Source of the DNA: Cristatella mucedo
Lineage: Eukaryota > Bryozoa > Phylactolaemata > Cristatellidae
Assembly (NCBI GenBank): GCA_009760855.2
Contig: WPIO01000063.1
Span: 956,001 to 1,020,000 of the forward strand
Length of the DNA stretch: 64,000 nucleotides
Direction of reading: 5' to 3'
The translations under genes were made by a program, and so were the position numbers. This document shows, piece by piece, positions 44,730-56,349 of the stretch (position 1 is its first letter; each line of letters opens with the position of its first letter). Below the pieces are notes generated by a model. The model was given only the letters and a program-made list of their open reading frames with translations, had not been told where the DNA came from and made no database searches.

Positions 44730-45235
44730 GTAGGAGGGAGCTAAGTTGCAAGCGGCTGCTGGATCTCGCAGATACTCGAGGTCTCGCAGACTAGGCATTG
44801 GCCGCCGCCAGGCGGCCGGTCTGGTCTCCGCCGCCGGAGCAGGGCTAGGGGTAGCCGGAGTAGCCGGGTGAGCCGAGCCTTTTCGAGCGTTCAATAAGAC
44901 GGACTTGAAGGCTCACCGCCTCGGGGCTGCCTGCCAGCGGGTCACGTGAGTCACAGTTGAGTCACAGCAGTCACGTCAGTGGAGGACACGCACGCGCGCA
45001 CGCTAAAAAGGAAGTCGTAGCGGACATTCTCTAAGCAAAATGAAAAGTGTGTGCACGCAACCAGATGTGCGTGCGTAACCTAGAAACCGAACCAAGATTG
45101 TGTGAGCGAGCTGAAGAAAGAAGAAATCGATGCCGCGTCCACACCGCGGCGCCGCCGTTTTTCACTGGGCGCGGCTGGTGCGGTGCCATGCAGGACTGCA
45201 GCTATTCGTTATTCGCTGACTTCTAATTGCGGCCT
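44730..45235. other. Unrecognised sequence
   Basis: CACGTGAGTCACAGTTGAGT repeats near 44944-44970. No gene recognised. Confidence 0.3.
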
Positions 45236-45238
45236 CAC

Positions 45239-45312
45239 AATAATAATAGTAATGCATTTGATATAGCGCCCTCAGAGAACTCAATCTCTTCCTAGGCACT
45301 TAAAATTTGCTG
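45239..45312 (-). mobile_element. LINE family A, 3' tail
   Basis: (AAT)n, GCATTTGATATAGCGCCCTC and CCTAGGCACTTAAAATTTGC. Confidence 0.8.
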
Positions 45313-45339
45313 CAACAGAAGTCAGACTTTGATTTATAT

Positions 45340-45974
45340 GTTCAGAAAATACTGAGAAGATTGGTCCAACAATTAAATATTTGTTTAGAGTACCTTTCAA
45401 AAGACAAAACATATTTGAAATAGGATCTAAAGTATTGACTTTCACCACATAAAATGAGAGCGAAAAAACAATGACTACGCAAGGCATTTTGGACAGTAAA
45501 GTAGATCAGAAGCAACGCATCTCCAACTAACAAATTTACCAATCGCTGGATCGCATGCGACTTGCGTCCCAACGATTTCAACCTTGGTACACCGACGTAT
45601 ATGTCGGTGCAGCCAGCGGCTCAGTAGCTCAGCGGCCTCGGCGGCTCGTTCAGGTACATGCTTGTGACTTTTAAACAGCTTACATTTACCCTGTAGCTTA
45701 GTGCGATGTAAATCCCATAACTCGACCGCTACTAATACGCGGATCAACGTGAAATTTTGAATCAACAGTTCAGCTCTGCTTGCATGTCACTGCAGCAGTT
45801 CATTTCTGATTTCGGCGACATTGGCAACATTAGGCTGTGGCAACGCAGTTCCTCCGCGGTGAGCTGTCTGGCGGCATCCTGTATTAAGGGTTTTGCATTG
45901 CGGGTAGTCTCGCGAGTAAGTTGTGACCCCCGGATGGCCTTAAAGCTGTGCTTCGCAGTGTAGAATATCTGCAT
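45340..45974 (-). pseudogene. Coding-like minus-strand fragments, identity unknown
   Basis: From 45974 a frame reads IFYTAKHSFKAIRGSQLTRE then TTRNAKPLIQDAARQLTAEE to a stop at about 45762. Downstream frames include KFVSWRCVASDLLYCPKCLA (45475-45540) and a hydrophobic frame at 45342-45581. The helix IxxxARxLTxEE and a WRC...CPKC patch loosely recall FLYWCH/MULE-type transposases, but the order is odd and I do not claim it. Most likely a decayed transposon gene. Confidence 0.2.
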
Positions 45975-46136
45975 CCGAGAGCCGGTTTAACACAGCGTCT
46001 CACATGTCCCGCTACGACGCGCCGTCATCTGCAGCCGCTCGCGCCAGGGTAAAAAAGTTTAACCTTCGCCCTCTACACCGAACAACTCACTTCATTCTAA
46101 GTGCTACTGCGGACGTAATTCCCTCGAGAACGCAGC

Positions 46137-47150
46137 CTGGCCTGCCGAGGCAACTCCCGATTACAACCGGACCGTTATCGAGCTAAACGGATGAGTAGCG
46201 ACATGTGGCTAAGGATAGCAGACTGCAAGCCGTTCGCTTTGGGACCCTGCCACTTCAATGGAAGAGCGTCGAAGTTGCCACATCCCACCACTTCTCGCCG
46301 ACCTGCACTGGCTACCAGTCAAGCAACGGATTGACTTCAAGGTTTTGTCGCTCACTTCTAGGTCACTTCATTCTTTGGCTCCAGCCTATCTCTCAGATCT
46401 ACTCCCCCACCAGGTCAAGCATCGTACCACCCGCTTTTCGGAATCCAGCAGTTTACCAATACCTCGGACACACCTCAAATCCTTCGGAGACCGTGCATTT
46501 GGTTCGTATGCTCCCAAAGCCTGGAAGTCCCTCCCGACTTGCGTCAGAACATCCCCCGACCTGACCACATTTATAAAGAACCTAAAAACACATATATTTA
46601 GGACAGCGTTTAGTGGGTCCCTGCGACTCGTCCTTGATGTGCTTATGCGTGCTGACATTGTGCATGCTGCCACTAACCAAATTTGCACGCTGACCCAGTG
46701 CATGCCACCCCTAACCACGTTGTTCATGTTGTTTATCAAGCTTGATATTACTCACGATTCAATCGCTTTTCCCTTTGCAGCAAATGTAAAGCGCCTAGAA
46801 AAGAGATCGAGTTCTCTGGGGGCGCTTTATCGAGTGCATTATCTTTATTATTAACAACGAACGCCCGCTGCTAAACGGCATCCGGTGTACTTCTAGCAGT
46901 TTCGCAGAACCTGTGGGGCCCCAAAGCCACACGCATCCACCTGCTGGTGGGCTGTGGGGACAGCCGGAGGCTTCGTCCCCGACCTTCGTCTCCCATGTCA
47001 CCCGCACTGGCGCCACCCGCCACTCGTCGGTCCACTCCTTTGTGAGCTCGTCGGTCCACTCGTCGGTCCAATCGTAGGTCCACTCGTCGGTCCGCTCCTT
47101 GGTTCACTACCGGTCCACTCCTGGGTCTACTCCTTGCTCCACTCCGCCTG
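46137..47150 (+). repeat. Second copy of retroelement 3' segment, split by a LINE A insertion
   Basis: 46137-46262 (GGCCTGCCGAGGCAACTCCC...) and 46857-47150 (GAACGCCCGCTGCTAAACGG...) together equal 37981-38460, including the GTCCACTCGTCGG minisatellite at about 47021-47130. Confidence 0.85.
46263..46856 (+). mobile_element. LINE family A, ORF2 C-terminus to 3' end, nested insertion
   Basis: A 5'-truncated copy with an intact C-terminal frame: [20 protein letters not shown], then SYAPKAWKSLPTC and LKTHIFRTAFSGSL. The UTR follows and ends in hairpin tail AAAGCGCCTAGAAAAGAGAT and an AT-rich end. It interrupts the retroelement segment. Confidence 0.9.
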
Positions 47151-47424
47151 GGACACCCAGCCAGCGAGAGCGAGCCGTGCTTGAGAGAGTTAAGCGACCG
47201 GCGGCGGCGACTGCATCCTTGCTCTTTTCGAATACCAGGGTGGCTGTCGGAAAATGCCGGAAATCTCGATGGGCCAGTTTCACCCCCCCCCCGATAATCG
47301 AACCTCTACACAGTCGAAGATAAGCCTTGAGGATGCGGGGTTGCGAGGTCAAGGTAAACGTTTCTAATGGCGACTAATTCCCTGCGATGTTGGCAGCGTG
47401 TCGCGAGGATCGCTTAGCTGCTTA

Positions 47425-47580
47425 ATGTTTGAGCCTCCAGGTATTAGCCTTGGGATAAGGTGCTCGAACTTTGCCATCCAGGTCGCGGGTTCGAGTCTAG
47501 TAGCAGTGGGCTAGTCTTCATTGCCGGCTGCAAGCGGCGGCTTCGTGCGGTCGTCGAGGCTCTTGTCTAGCGAGACGTAA
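47425..47580 (+). mobile_element. tRNA-derived SINE, family C variant
   Basis: Box B GCGGGTTCGAGTCT, then GCCGGCTGCAAGCGGCGGCT and GAGGCTCTTGTCTAGCGAGA, similar to the family C body with many changes. Confidence 0.55.
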
Positions 47581-47707
47581 ACGAAGCTTCTTAGTCCGCG
47601 CAGCGTTCTTGCTTGGCTTGCCTGGCACGTCAAGTATCGCCTCGGCGAGAGCGTCGCTCCTCGGGACTCTTCGAACTTTGAGTAACGGTCCAGAGAAAGC
47701 AGAGAGG

Positions 47708-47709
<2 letters not shown>

Positions 47710-47798
<89 letters not shown>
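47710..47798. repeat. (CT)n microsatellite
   Basis: About 88 bp of CT repeats. Confidence 0.95.
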
Positions 47799-47800
<2 letters not shown>

Positions 47801-47999
47801 AGTCGCCACGAGTCCCAGAATCTCCCTGCGCTGGCCAGGCGAGCCTCGGAGTTGTCGCTCGCGCCCCAAACTGACGCGAGCGACCGACGCGAGCGACCGC
47901 CGCAGCAAGGTCCGAGCAAGTGACGTAAGCACGAAATACCAGCGCGCGACGTTGGCAGGCCGCCGGGCAGGCAGCTCTCATCTCTCTCGCCCCTGACTT

Positions 48000-50900
48000 A
48001 TACGACTGACTGCTGAACGGCTGTTGCTGGGCGAGCGCCACGAAACTTCCGCTTTATACATATCACTCACTCACTCGCACGAGGGCAAAAGTGGCGCCCG
48101 ACGAAACGAGAACGACGTCGAGGAGCGACTAGAGGCGAACTGGCGCGCCCCCGGCGGCAGTCGGCGACTCGTCTGGTGCGGCGGAGCCGACCGAGAGCGG
48201 CCGCAAAACCTCGAGCAAACGGAGCTGCGGACGAGCGAAGTCGGCTGAATTTGAATTCTGCAAGTCTTTGATTGCCGCTTGACTTTCGACCATGCGCCGC
48301 CTGGTGGCGAGTGGGCGGCCTACGAGTAACTCCTCTTTCTCCCCCCAACTGCGCTGACGACTCAGCCACATACTTGGCTTCGTGTCCGTTGAACTGTGTG
48401 AGGTTTCCCTGACGCTTTTCTGCTCTTCCCTTTTTCAAAGATCGCGCGAGCACAATGCGCTGCGAGAGCGCGCCGCTTCATTTCGCCGGTGCGCCGCGGC
48501 GACGCACCGCATCGGGCTAACGTTCTCCGCGTTCGCGGTCCCGAGTTCGCACTGAAGCGTGTGGGTCGCCAGAGCGTCAGCCCAGAGTGTTGACGAACGT
48601 GCGCGAGCTAAACTCACTCGACGGTGCGACTCGTAGCGTCCAATCTCTCCGGAACAGCGCTGTGGCATCGCTTAGGGCATCGCGGAGCTGCGTACAACTC
48701 CGACCGCTCCGTCGTGCTAAGTAGCGCTGGCGCTTGCAATTGCATTCGGCTCGCGCGTACCCCGCCTTTTAGAGTTGCGGCGGCGCACCGCACCTCAGAG
48801 CTCAACCGTCCGCCCCCTTCCCGCTTGGCTAAGTAGGGAAGGCGAGTAGGCCGAGGCAGGCACGAGCAGCAGCAGCAGCTGGCGAGCGAGGCCAAGTTTT
48901 CGCCAATCGGGCGCAGCTGCAGCTAGCGCTGCTGCGCGCGCGGACGACCGGTCGTTACAATTTTAAGGTAGCATGGCGACGCGGCCTGCGGGCTAGAGAA
49001 TCGGCGTGCCAGAGCTCGCCCTCGCGACCGCTGAGGCAGCGCAGTCCGCACGAACCGCTCCCCCCCCCCGTAGCATCCGCAACCTCTCCGACGTCAGCGC
49101 TCCGAGCGGCTGCAGTGCTGCGGCCTACGCGACGAAAATTTGGAGGCGAGCTGCAGCGTCGGCTAGAGCTGCCGCCGCCATCGGTCGCGTCGGCGCGACG
49201 CACCCCTTCTTCCCCCCCGCGCCGCTGCCGCCGCTGCCTTCTCTCCGTAGCGCGACGGAAGCAGCGTCTCGAGGCGCCGCGCGCGACCTCCCGTCGGCAG
49301 AGTGCCGCCGCCGCCCCGCGCGAGCCGCGCCGTCGCTACGACGGTGCCGCTTTCGCGCTGCTGCGGCGGAGGCTCGGGCGCGCTTGGACCGAGATGACTG
49401 CACCGCGGCGCGAGACGGATTGGCCAGCGAGGTGCAGCAACGCGCGTCGCCTCTGGCGGGTTCTAGTTGATCGCACCGTCAGTGCTGCAAGAAGGCAGCG
49501 TCGGAGCCCGCTCGGAGCGGCTCGGGCTCTGAGTGCGCAGTAGAGAGCTCGCCTGCGCAGCGTCCACTAAGTCGCTGTGGCTACGCGGAGTTACCGGCGG
49601 AGGCAAGCTGCGTCGCGCTACGTAGCTGCGCCTGCGGTGTGAGGGCGCATGCTCCGCAGCAAGCGCGGCAGCGCGCAGTGACGAACGGAGAGACGCGCGC
49701 GCAGTTAGCGAAGACACGCGCGCGACAAAGCGCCGCGCGAATTGCTCCGACTGACAGCTCGCAATGCTCTTCATGCAGCGTGTAGCCAGCCCCGTCATGT
49801 AAGTGTGCCCCAGCCACCGTCCGACCGCGGTAGCGGTGGCGTCTTCGCGCTATATGCTGCCAGTACGCGGCGGCGCTGCCTCCCGCGCGGCAGCCCAGGC
49901 GCCAGCACTAAATGCCCTCTCGCTCGCCCTTGGTCATTGGTACTTACTTTTACTTTCGTGCAAGATGCAATTGCTGCCCGTTATAGCACTACGGCCACGC
50001 CTCACGTGGGGAACTCGTCGGCCGTGACATTGACCCCGCGCTCCGCTCAGCGGCGGCGTGTCGGGTAATGTCAGGGCGTGTGCGAGCGCGCCCGCGCTGT
50101 CGCAACTGGCCTGAGCCATCCAGCCAGCCAGCCTGCCAGCCAGCCAGCCAGCCAGCGATGCAGATCAGAGGCCCGGCTTCAAAGGATGCGTGGGCGGCGC
50201 TTCTTCGTCGGGTCGAGTGCACGAACGGAAAGCTGGGGCGGGAGTCGCAGGGTTTTGAAATCACTGGCGTTTCGCCGCCAACGCGACCCGCACCGGCAAA
50301 TAGCGGAGCGGTGACGCTCGCGTGGGCAGCGGCGCGCGGCTGATCGGAAATCTTACGGGATATCACTTTTCTTCTTACGGAAAGCGACGCACCTGCTCCC
50401 TCGTGCTCGCGAAGAGGGAGGATCGGGCTCGCGCCGCAGCTGCTGCGGCGTCTCGACTCGGAGCGTGGGGGCGGCGGCTGCGACAGCGTCGTCGCAGCGT
50501 CGGTGGACCGGCTGAGTGAGCCGGTGCCGCGGTTGCAGGGCTGCGGGCTGCAGGCGGGCGCCGCGATCGCATCGCCGCGCGCACGCGTGGGGGCCGACGC
50601 GACACGCAAGCGGCAATCGCGAGCTCCGCCGCGGCGGCGGCGGCGGCTTACCGGCTCGGCTCGGGAGAGGCGCGGCCGGCCGGCGGGCGGTCCTCTCGCG
50701 GGCGGCGCTGATCATCCTCTTGCCGCCCGCCGCGGTCCGCACGGAGCCGCTAGGGGGCGCGGCGCGGGCGAGCGACAGCAGCGACAACCGCCGCGGTTCC
50801 TGCCGCGGTTCCGCCGCGAGGCTGCCGCGCCGGCGGAAGAGTAGCAGAGAAGCGAAGAACTCGCCAGCGAGCTTCAATCCCGACGCTGCGGCAGCGGCGG

Positions 50901-51300
50901 CGGACCGCTCGTCGACGCGGCGCCGGATTGGACGGATATAAATGGACGGTCCATCGATCGCCTGCGTTGAACTTCGCGGCGATGGGTGGGGGTGGATGGG
51001 TGGATTGATGGTGAGCTGCAGGGGGCCGCCGCCGCTGCCGGCTGAACGTTGACGCCGCGGACGCGCTTATTGCGGCTTCGTCTGCGCGCCCGCGCCGAGT
51101 GCCGAAGAGATAGGGCATCAGACGAGGCAGTACCTTCGCGGTAGGCCCAGACGGGGCGCGACGCGAAGTACGAGCAGCAGGCAAACGCGCGCTAGGCGGG
51201 TTGGAGCAGGAGGGACGCGAGGAGGCGGATGGAGCTCTTCCGCTGCCGAGTCGCTTTCCGCGGGCGCCGCGCGGTGCGGATGAGACGCGAGCGACATCGT
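48000..51300. promoter_or_regulatory. Large CpG-rich block, candidate CpG island
   Basis: About 3.3 kb of CpG-dense DNA with GCC/CGG runs and overlapping long ORFs in all frames (up to 206 codons) lacking domains. CCAGCCAGCCAGC repeats at 50115-50157. At its right edge GATATAAATGG (50934-50944) is a TATA-like sequence on the plus strand. It may be the promoter of a gene not readable here, or the true 5' end of the HDAC gene; neither can be shown. Confidence 0.35.
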
Positions 51301-51309
51301 CAGCAAAAG

Positions 51310-52900
51310 CGCTGCGAAAACGCCAATGTGAGACTAAGTTGCCGAATTACCGGTTACCGAGTGCCGATCGAAAGGCTCGTAGGCTAGGAGCTTCACTGCG
51401 GAAAACTCGCGCCCGAGTAGCACCCAACTAGCCTTCGTGACTTTTCAGAGCTACAGATGGAGATTCGTAACGTTACGCGATGCGGCGAGAACGTGCGGCG
51501 CCGCGCGGAGTCGCTGGGAGAGGAGCGAAAAGGGCGGGAAGGGCGGCTGTAGCACGCTGTCCAGCCGGCCATGACAGGCGGGATTAGATTAGGCAGCAGC
51601 AACGCACGTCGGAAAGCGCTCGCGCACGAGCGCCGAGCAGCAAGAATGTACAATAATCCATGTCGCCGTTTGCGATACTTTGACTTCGTCATCAAAGTGA
51701 ACATATGAAAGCAGCTTCGTCCCCGATCGAAGGCACTATAAACAGCTTCGTATGGTAATGCACGACTCTTTCGTGGGTTTACGTGGTAAGAGAGAAATCG
51801 CACTGCGCACGGAGATCTGTTCAGGCATTTTCAGACGCGTACGTGTGCGTCATCTCCGGCAGGCTTGCAAGCTCGTCAGGACTCAAGACCACCCATGTTG
51901 GTCCGTTGAAGAAGTAGCAAGGCCCGCCTCGAGCGCAGGCGTAATGCGCATACGTAATAGCCAAGCTCTCGCAAGGGCGTTAGTGAGACCTAACGTCGGC
52001 TCAGTAAGGTAAACCAAGATGGTTTCCGAATCTTGAAACATGCTTGAATTTACATGTCGCATCTCAAATTTCAACTATCCGACTTTGCCGAAGTACGTCT
52101 AAGCCCACGCTCGCTCGCACAGCACCACCCGCGCACCACCCGGCTTCGAAAGACGCGGCATTCCAGCTGCTTTGGACAAGTCACCAGTCAATGTGGAGAG
52201 TAACCGTCGCAGCCGTATTAAATGCCCCTGTTTCTGGCTTAAATATTCAGTCTCATGCGCGCGCATGAAACGAAATACCGGACCTCGTGCCAAGCAAATT
52301 TTCAATGCGCGCGGCCGTGGTGCAGTCATGCGGTGAGACTGGGTGTCAGCGAGCGGAATTAATCTTGAACTGCGAGTCGACGGTCAGCGGGAATAACGCC
52401 GCGTCTGCCGTGGTTTAGTAGTGCGCTTAGTGTGCGAAGATTTATTTTACAGGCGACGAAAGAAATTCGCGGCAACGACAAACATCAAGGAGTCTGACAT
52501 TTTGGGCACGGACGGCTAGACGGCGTACAGATAAAGGGCGAGGCTCAATTTCGCCGCCGTTTATGCCGTCCATCGAGACAGCCGCATTTATGCCGCCTAC
52601 GAGGCCCATCAAGACTTTGCCGACAAGCGACTGTCCTGCTCTGAGGGTGAGTGGAGAGGACTCTGAGCATTCTGTGGCCCTGTTTGCACCAAAAGGTTTC
52701 ACGGTTTTCTAACAGTTTAGGCCAAAGTGGTGAGCAAGCTTGCTGGGTATTTTCTGCGTGCGAAAGTGTGCCTCGATAAACAGCGGCTATCGGCTGCATC
52801 GACAGCTGCGGTTACAACTGAGAACGCCGCGGGCGCCAGGACAGATAACGCCAAGGGATCCTCGGCATAGTCGGCTTTTGGCGTTGCTGGAATAGCAGAG
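51310..52900. other. Unrecognised sequence
   Basis: No gene or repeat family recognised. Contains a 16-bp perfect palindrome TCATGCGCGCGCATGA at 52253-52268, similar to paired NRF1 half-sites. Confidence 0.3.
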
Positions 52901-52907
52901 CGAATTT

Positions 52908-53000
52908 AATAATAATAATAATACACTTGATATAGCACCCTCAGAGAGCCCAAAATCTTTCTAAGCAATTTACGTTTGCTGCAGAGGAAGCACGAACGCT
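52908..53000 (-). mobile_element. LINE family A, 3' tail
   Basis: (AAT)n, CACTTGATATAGCACCCTCA and CTAAGCAATTTACGTTTGCT. Confidence 0.8.
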
Positions 53001-53097
53001 GTGGACACAATGGCAGCGGCGCGGCTTGCTTTGATCAATGCGGCAGAGAATGAGATGACCGTGAACACTGTACACCGATCGCAGAGCTGGCGGTAGG

Positions 53098-53500
53098 AAA
53101 ATAAATAACAGGGCCCTAAGAGAATCAAATCTATATCCAGGTGCTACAAATCGCTCGAAGACCATTTGTTGCCGAGGGTATGAGACATGCACCGCATCAT
53201 GCTTAGATAGGCGTAAAAGCAAACGAATACCATGCTTGAGCCAGCATGCTAAAGCACACTCAAAGGACGCTCGGACCATTAGTTAGGAGAGCCTCTGGCT
53301 AGTCCATGCGCTGAATCGTGCACAGGCGAGCCCTCAAAGCAGACAAGAACAAAAACGACAAGCTCACTTGGGTGAAGGAAAACCTAACCGGAACAGACGC
53401 TTCTTTAGCTGAGACTTAATTGATGCTGAGTCGTGGCGGGCGGTGACCCAAGCCGGAAGTTCCGAGATCCGGACGGTTGGCGAACATGAAGGCGGAGGTA
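53098..53500 (-). mobile_element. LINE family E, ORF2 C-terminus and 3' UTR
   Basis: Minus strand reads DSASIKSQLKKRLFRLGFPS then PK and a stop, the typical L2-group C-terminus; UTR aligns with 11.2-11.6 and 56.0-56.35 kb. Confidence 0.8.
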
Positions 53501-53534
53501 CCAAAAGATCACCGAAAGACTACTATTTAGTGTG

Positions 53535-53568
53535 ACGGACGGACGGACGGACGGACGGACGGACGGCT
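53535..53568. repeat. (GGAC)n microsatellite
   Basis: Eight GACG-type tetramers. Confidence 0.9.
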
Positions 53569-53822
53569 GGGACGATGCGCTGGATTATGACGACTGCAAG
53601 CTGAGAAGTGGGTGGGACGATGCGCTGCCTGCCTGCGGAGCTCGCGAACGAGGAGCGAGCGAGGTCCGCGAGAGGAGGTCTCTGCTGCGTGCTAGCGTGG
53701 GAAGCGACCCGTGCGCTAGAGCAAGATCTCGAAGTCTACACGACGCCCGAGATCGGTAGCCAGGGAGGTCGGTCAGAAATGGCGCGACGACGTGGCAGCT
53801 GCACCGTCGACGGCCGGCCGGC

Positions 53823-53876
53823 CGACCAATGAGGCCGAGCTACGAGGCCGACCAATGAGGCCGAGCTACGAGGCCG
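53823..53876 (+). repeat. Tandem duplication of a 26-bp unit with CCAAT
   Basis: GACCAATGAGGCCGAGCTAC followed by GAGGCC occurs twice in direct succession; each has one CCAAT pentamer. Confidence 0.8.
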
Positions 53877-53879
53877 ATG

Positions 53880-54395
53880 GAGAAAGGAAAGCAGCTACCG
53901 GGAAGGTCGCCCTCGAAAGGTCGTGCATCGTCGCTGCGCGGCTTCGCGCAGCTTGAAGCTATTCGCCGTCGGCAGCTATTCCTGCACGGGCTAATGAAAG
54001 CGGCACGCTTCGACTGGGGGAGAGGAGGCGGGCGCCGGCGGAGATGGCGCCTCGTCGAAGGATGGCCTCGGGGGAAATATTCCGCCTGAAATGTTGCTGC
54101 GTGCGTGGCAGAGCAGTGTTCTTCGCTGCAGATTATCCTGTTGGAAATTTGCAGCTAGCGGATTAATTCGAGCTGTGCTCAGCACCCGCCCCCCCCCCGT
54201 TCTCCCTCGGCCGCCCGCAGCCTGCAAAGGCTTTAAATCTCCCTGTGCCACGCGAGACGTGGCTTCCAGTGCGAGGAGCTCTCGCGGCTGCTTAGCTGAG
54301 CATCGAGAATGTCACTCTCTGCCTCTCGCTTTGCCAGCTGCAGCAGCAGCAGCTCTTCTTGAGACGCATCTGGCCTGCTCCGAAGTTTGACTCAG
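53880..54395. other. Unrecognised GC-rich sequence
   Basis: No gene recognised; C run at 54189-54198. Confidence 0.3.
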
Positions 54396-54398
54396 CAG

Positions 54399-54401
54399 CC
54401 C

Positions 54402-54452
<51 letters not shown>

Positions 54453-54480
54453 CAGCAGCAGCAGCAGCCGCAGCATCAGC
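54399..54480. repeat. (CAG)n tract, about 25 units with CAT/CCG interruptions
   Basis: On the plus strand it gives a glutamine-rich ORF (54387-54623, TQQPEQQQQ...). No surrounding domain or splice pattern makes it a convincing exon, although class IIa HDAC N-termini are Gln-rich; the HDAC gene is on the other strand, where this reads Leu/Ala/Cys. Confidence 0.85.
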
Positions 54481-54489
54481 CCGGAGCGA

Positions 54490-55655
54490 ACCTCAGCCGG
54501 CGGGCGCACTTACTCGGAGCCATCGTGCTAATGTATTTCTTCGTGAAGTGCACGTCGCCGACCTGCTCGCGTGCGACAGGGGGAGGGGGAGGCACCTCGT
54601 GTGAAGCAGCGAAGCCGAAATAGACGATGCCAAATCCAGAAACCCCACGAGCGTCCGATAGCGCAGCGCCTTTCTTCAATCGACCTGGCTGGGAGGCGGC
54701 ATTATTAGCAGTCTAAAACGGGCCATTCACCTCTTTTAATTTAGTTAGTGCATCAGGTTGCCTTTGTGACTCGTCAAAGCTTTGCAGACTGATGACCCAA
54801 GCGATGACCTGGACAGAGCAGGGAAGTTTGCGAACGGCCGAGCGACGGTCGGTGGCGCTGCGATCCAGTAGCCGACTTGGAGTCTGAGCCGGAAGCCATA
54901 GTTGTATAGCGCGAATGCAGGCTGCCTCGCTCGTGGCTCTCACCGCTCTCCTTAGACATAGGAAGAAACATTGCTATTGGTCGTACAGCTAGAGCCTCTG
55001 CCTCGGAGGGGGATTATCTTAGGTTGCCCCACTCTACGATGCACTGGGTAACGCACTAGTCTCTCCTATTTCATGATCGAACGCGCCTCTAAAACATCGG
55101 CAATGACCGATTATCGAGTACGACTCAGCTACGCTGGCTGATCGAGCAGAAACTGGTGATACCGGCTCCAATATAATAATTATTCATTGCCGAATTATAA
55201 CTGCGTGACTTGTCGAATATTTGTGAAAGACCTGTTGGTATTTTGGTCTGAGGCAAAACTGGACAGTTGTCGGTGAAATAGACAAAATAAGAGTAAGCCT
55301 TGGTCACTGGACGCTACAGTGAGCCGTATCGTTTTCTTGGAAGTGGTTACCAGAACAAACACAGTAAAACTTCAACAGGTCTAACTTAACTTTACTATGT
55401 CATAAGCATGCACAGACCTCACACAAGAAGGTCCGCACATTTCGTGCTGAAACCGTACGTAATCAGTCCTTCATTAGCAGTCTCGCACGAGGCGTTCATA
55501 GGTCATCGGATCGATGCCACATGCAAATAAAAGCACCTGTCAACGGTCGCAGGAGCTCTCAAGTGTGCGATAAGAAACGCTCACTGGCCCATGGATGTAC
55601 TGTCTTAACACTCTTCTAATCACTTGAAGATTTCATCCATAGCAAAAGATGGCTC
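54490..55655. other. Unrecognised sequence
   Basis: No gene or repeat family recognised. Confidence 0.3.
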
Positions 55656-55656
55656 A

Positions 55657-55805
<149 letters not shown>

Positions 55806-55971
55806 CCGTCGTGACAGCTTATTGCTATGGTTTCATTATTAAATAGTGTGACATCCACCCAGTTCAGAAAAATAAGATGTATTTTCAAACAACTCCGGAA
55901 AAATTGCAAAGCCGGATATGATGGATGAGCTACTCTAATCCGCACGGCAAACCACAAAGTGTTGCCACGCA

Positions 55972-56345
55972 TAACAAAAATAATAGCAGTAATCAGTCAT
56001 TTGTATAGGACCCTAAGAGAAACACCTTTTTATCCAAAATCTGTATAACTCACTGCAAGAGCAGCAAAGCCAAGAGTAGCTGACAGGCAAGGTATTATGT
56101 TTACTCAAGCAAAGAAAAGAAGAAACTCGGCGCGGGTGATTTTTAGTATCTCAGTTTAATAACAATCACTAGAACATGTGCAGGTACGCACGAAAAGCAC
56201 ATAGGAAAAAGCGAAGCTTTCACTGGGGTGCCGAGGGAGAGCCGAGGAGAACAGATCCGTCATTAGCTGAGACTTAAATGGTGCCAATTCAATGCGGGTG
56301 CTGACAGAAGGCGGATCTTTCAACTTATGTGTATTAACAGCACAT
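55972..56345 (-). mobile_element. LINE family E, ORF2 C-terminus and 3' UTR
   Basis: Minus strand reads RIELAPFKSQLMTDLFSSAL, aligned with the FKSQLKxxLFRxA C-terminus. Tail CATTTGTATAGGACCCTAAG at the low end. Confidence 0.75.
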
Positions 56346-56349
56346 ATAC

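Noticed and set aside
54387-54623. Poly-glutamine ORF as the HDAC N-terminus
   Set aside because: It is on the plus strand, opposite to the HDAC gene, and consists of a CAG microsatellite.
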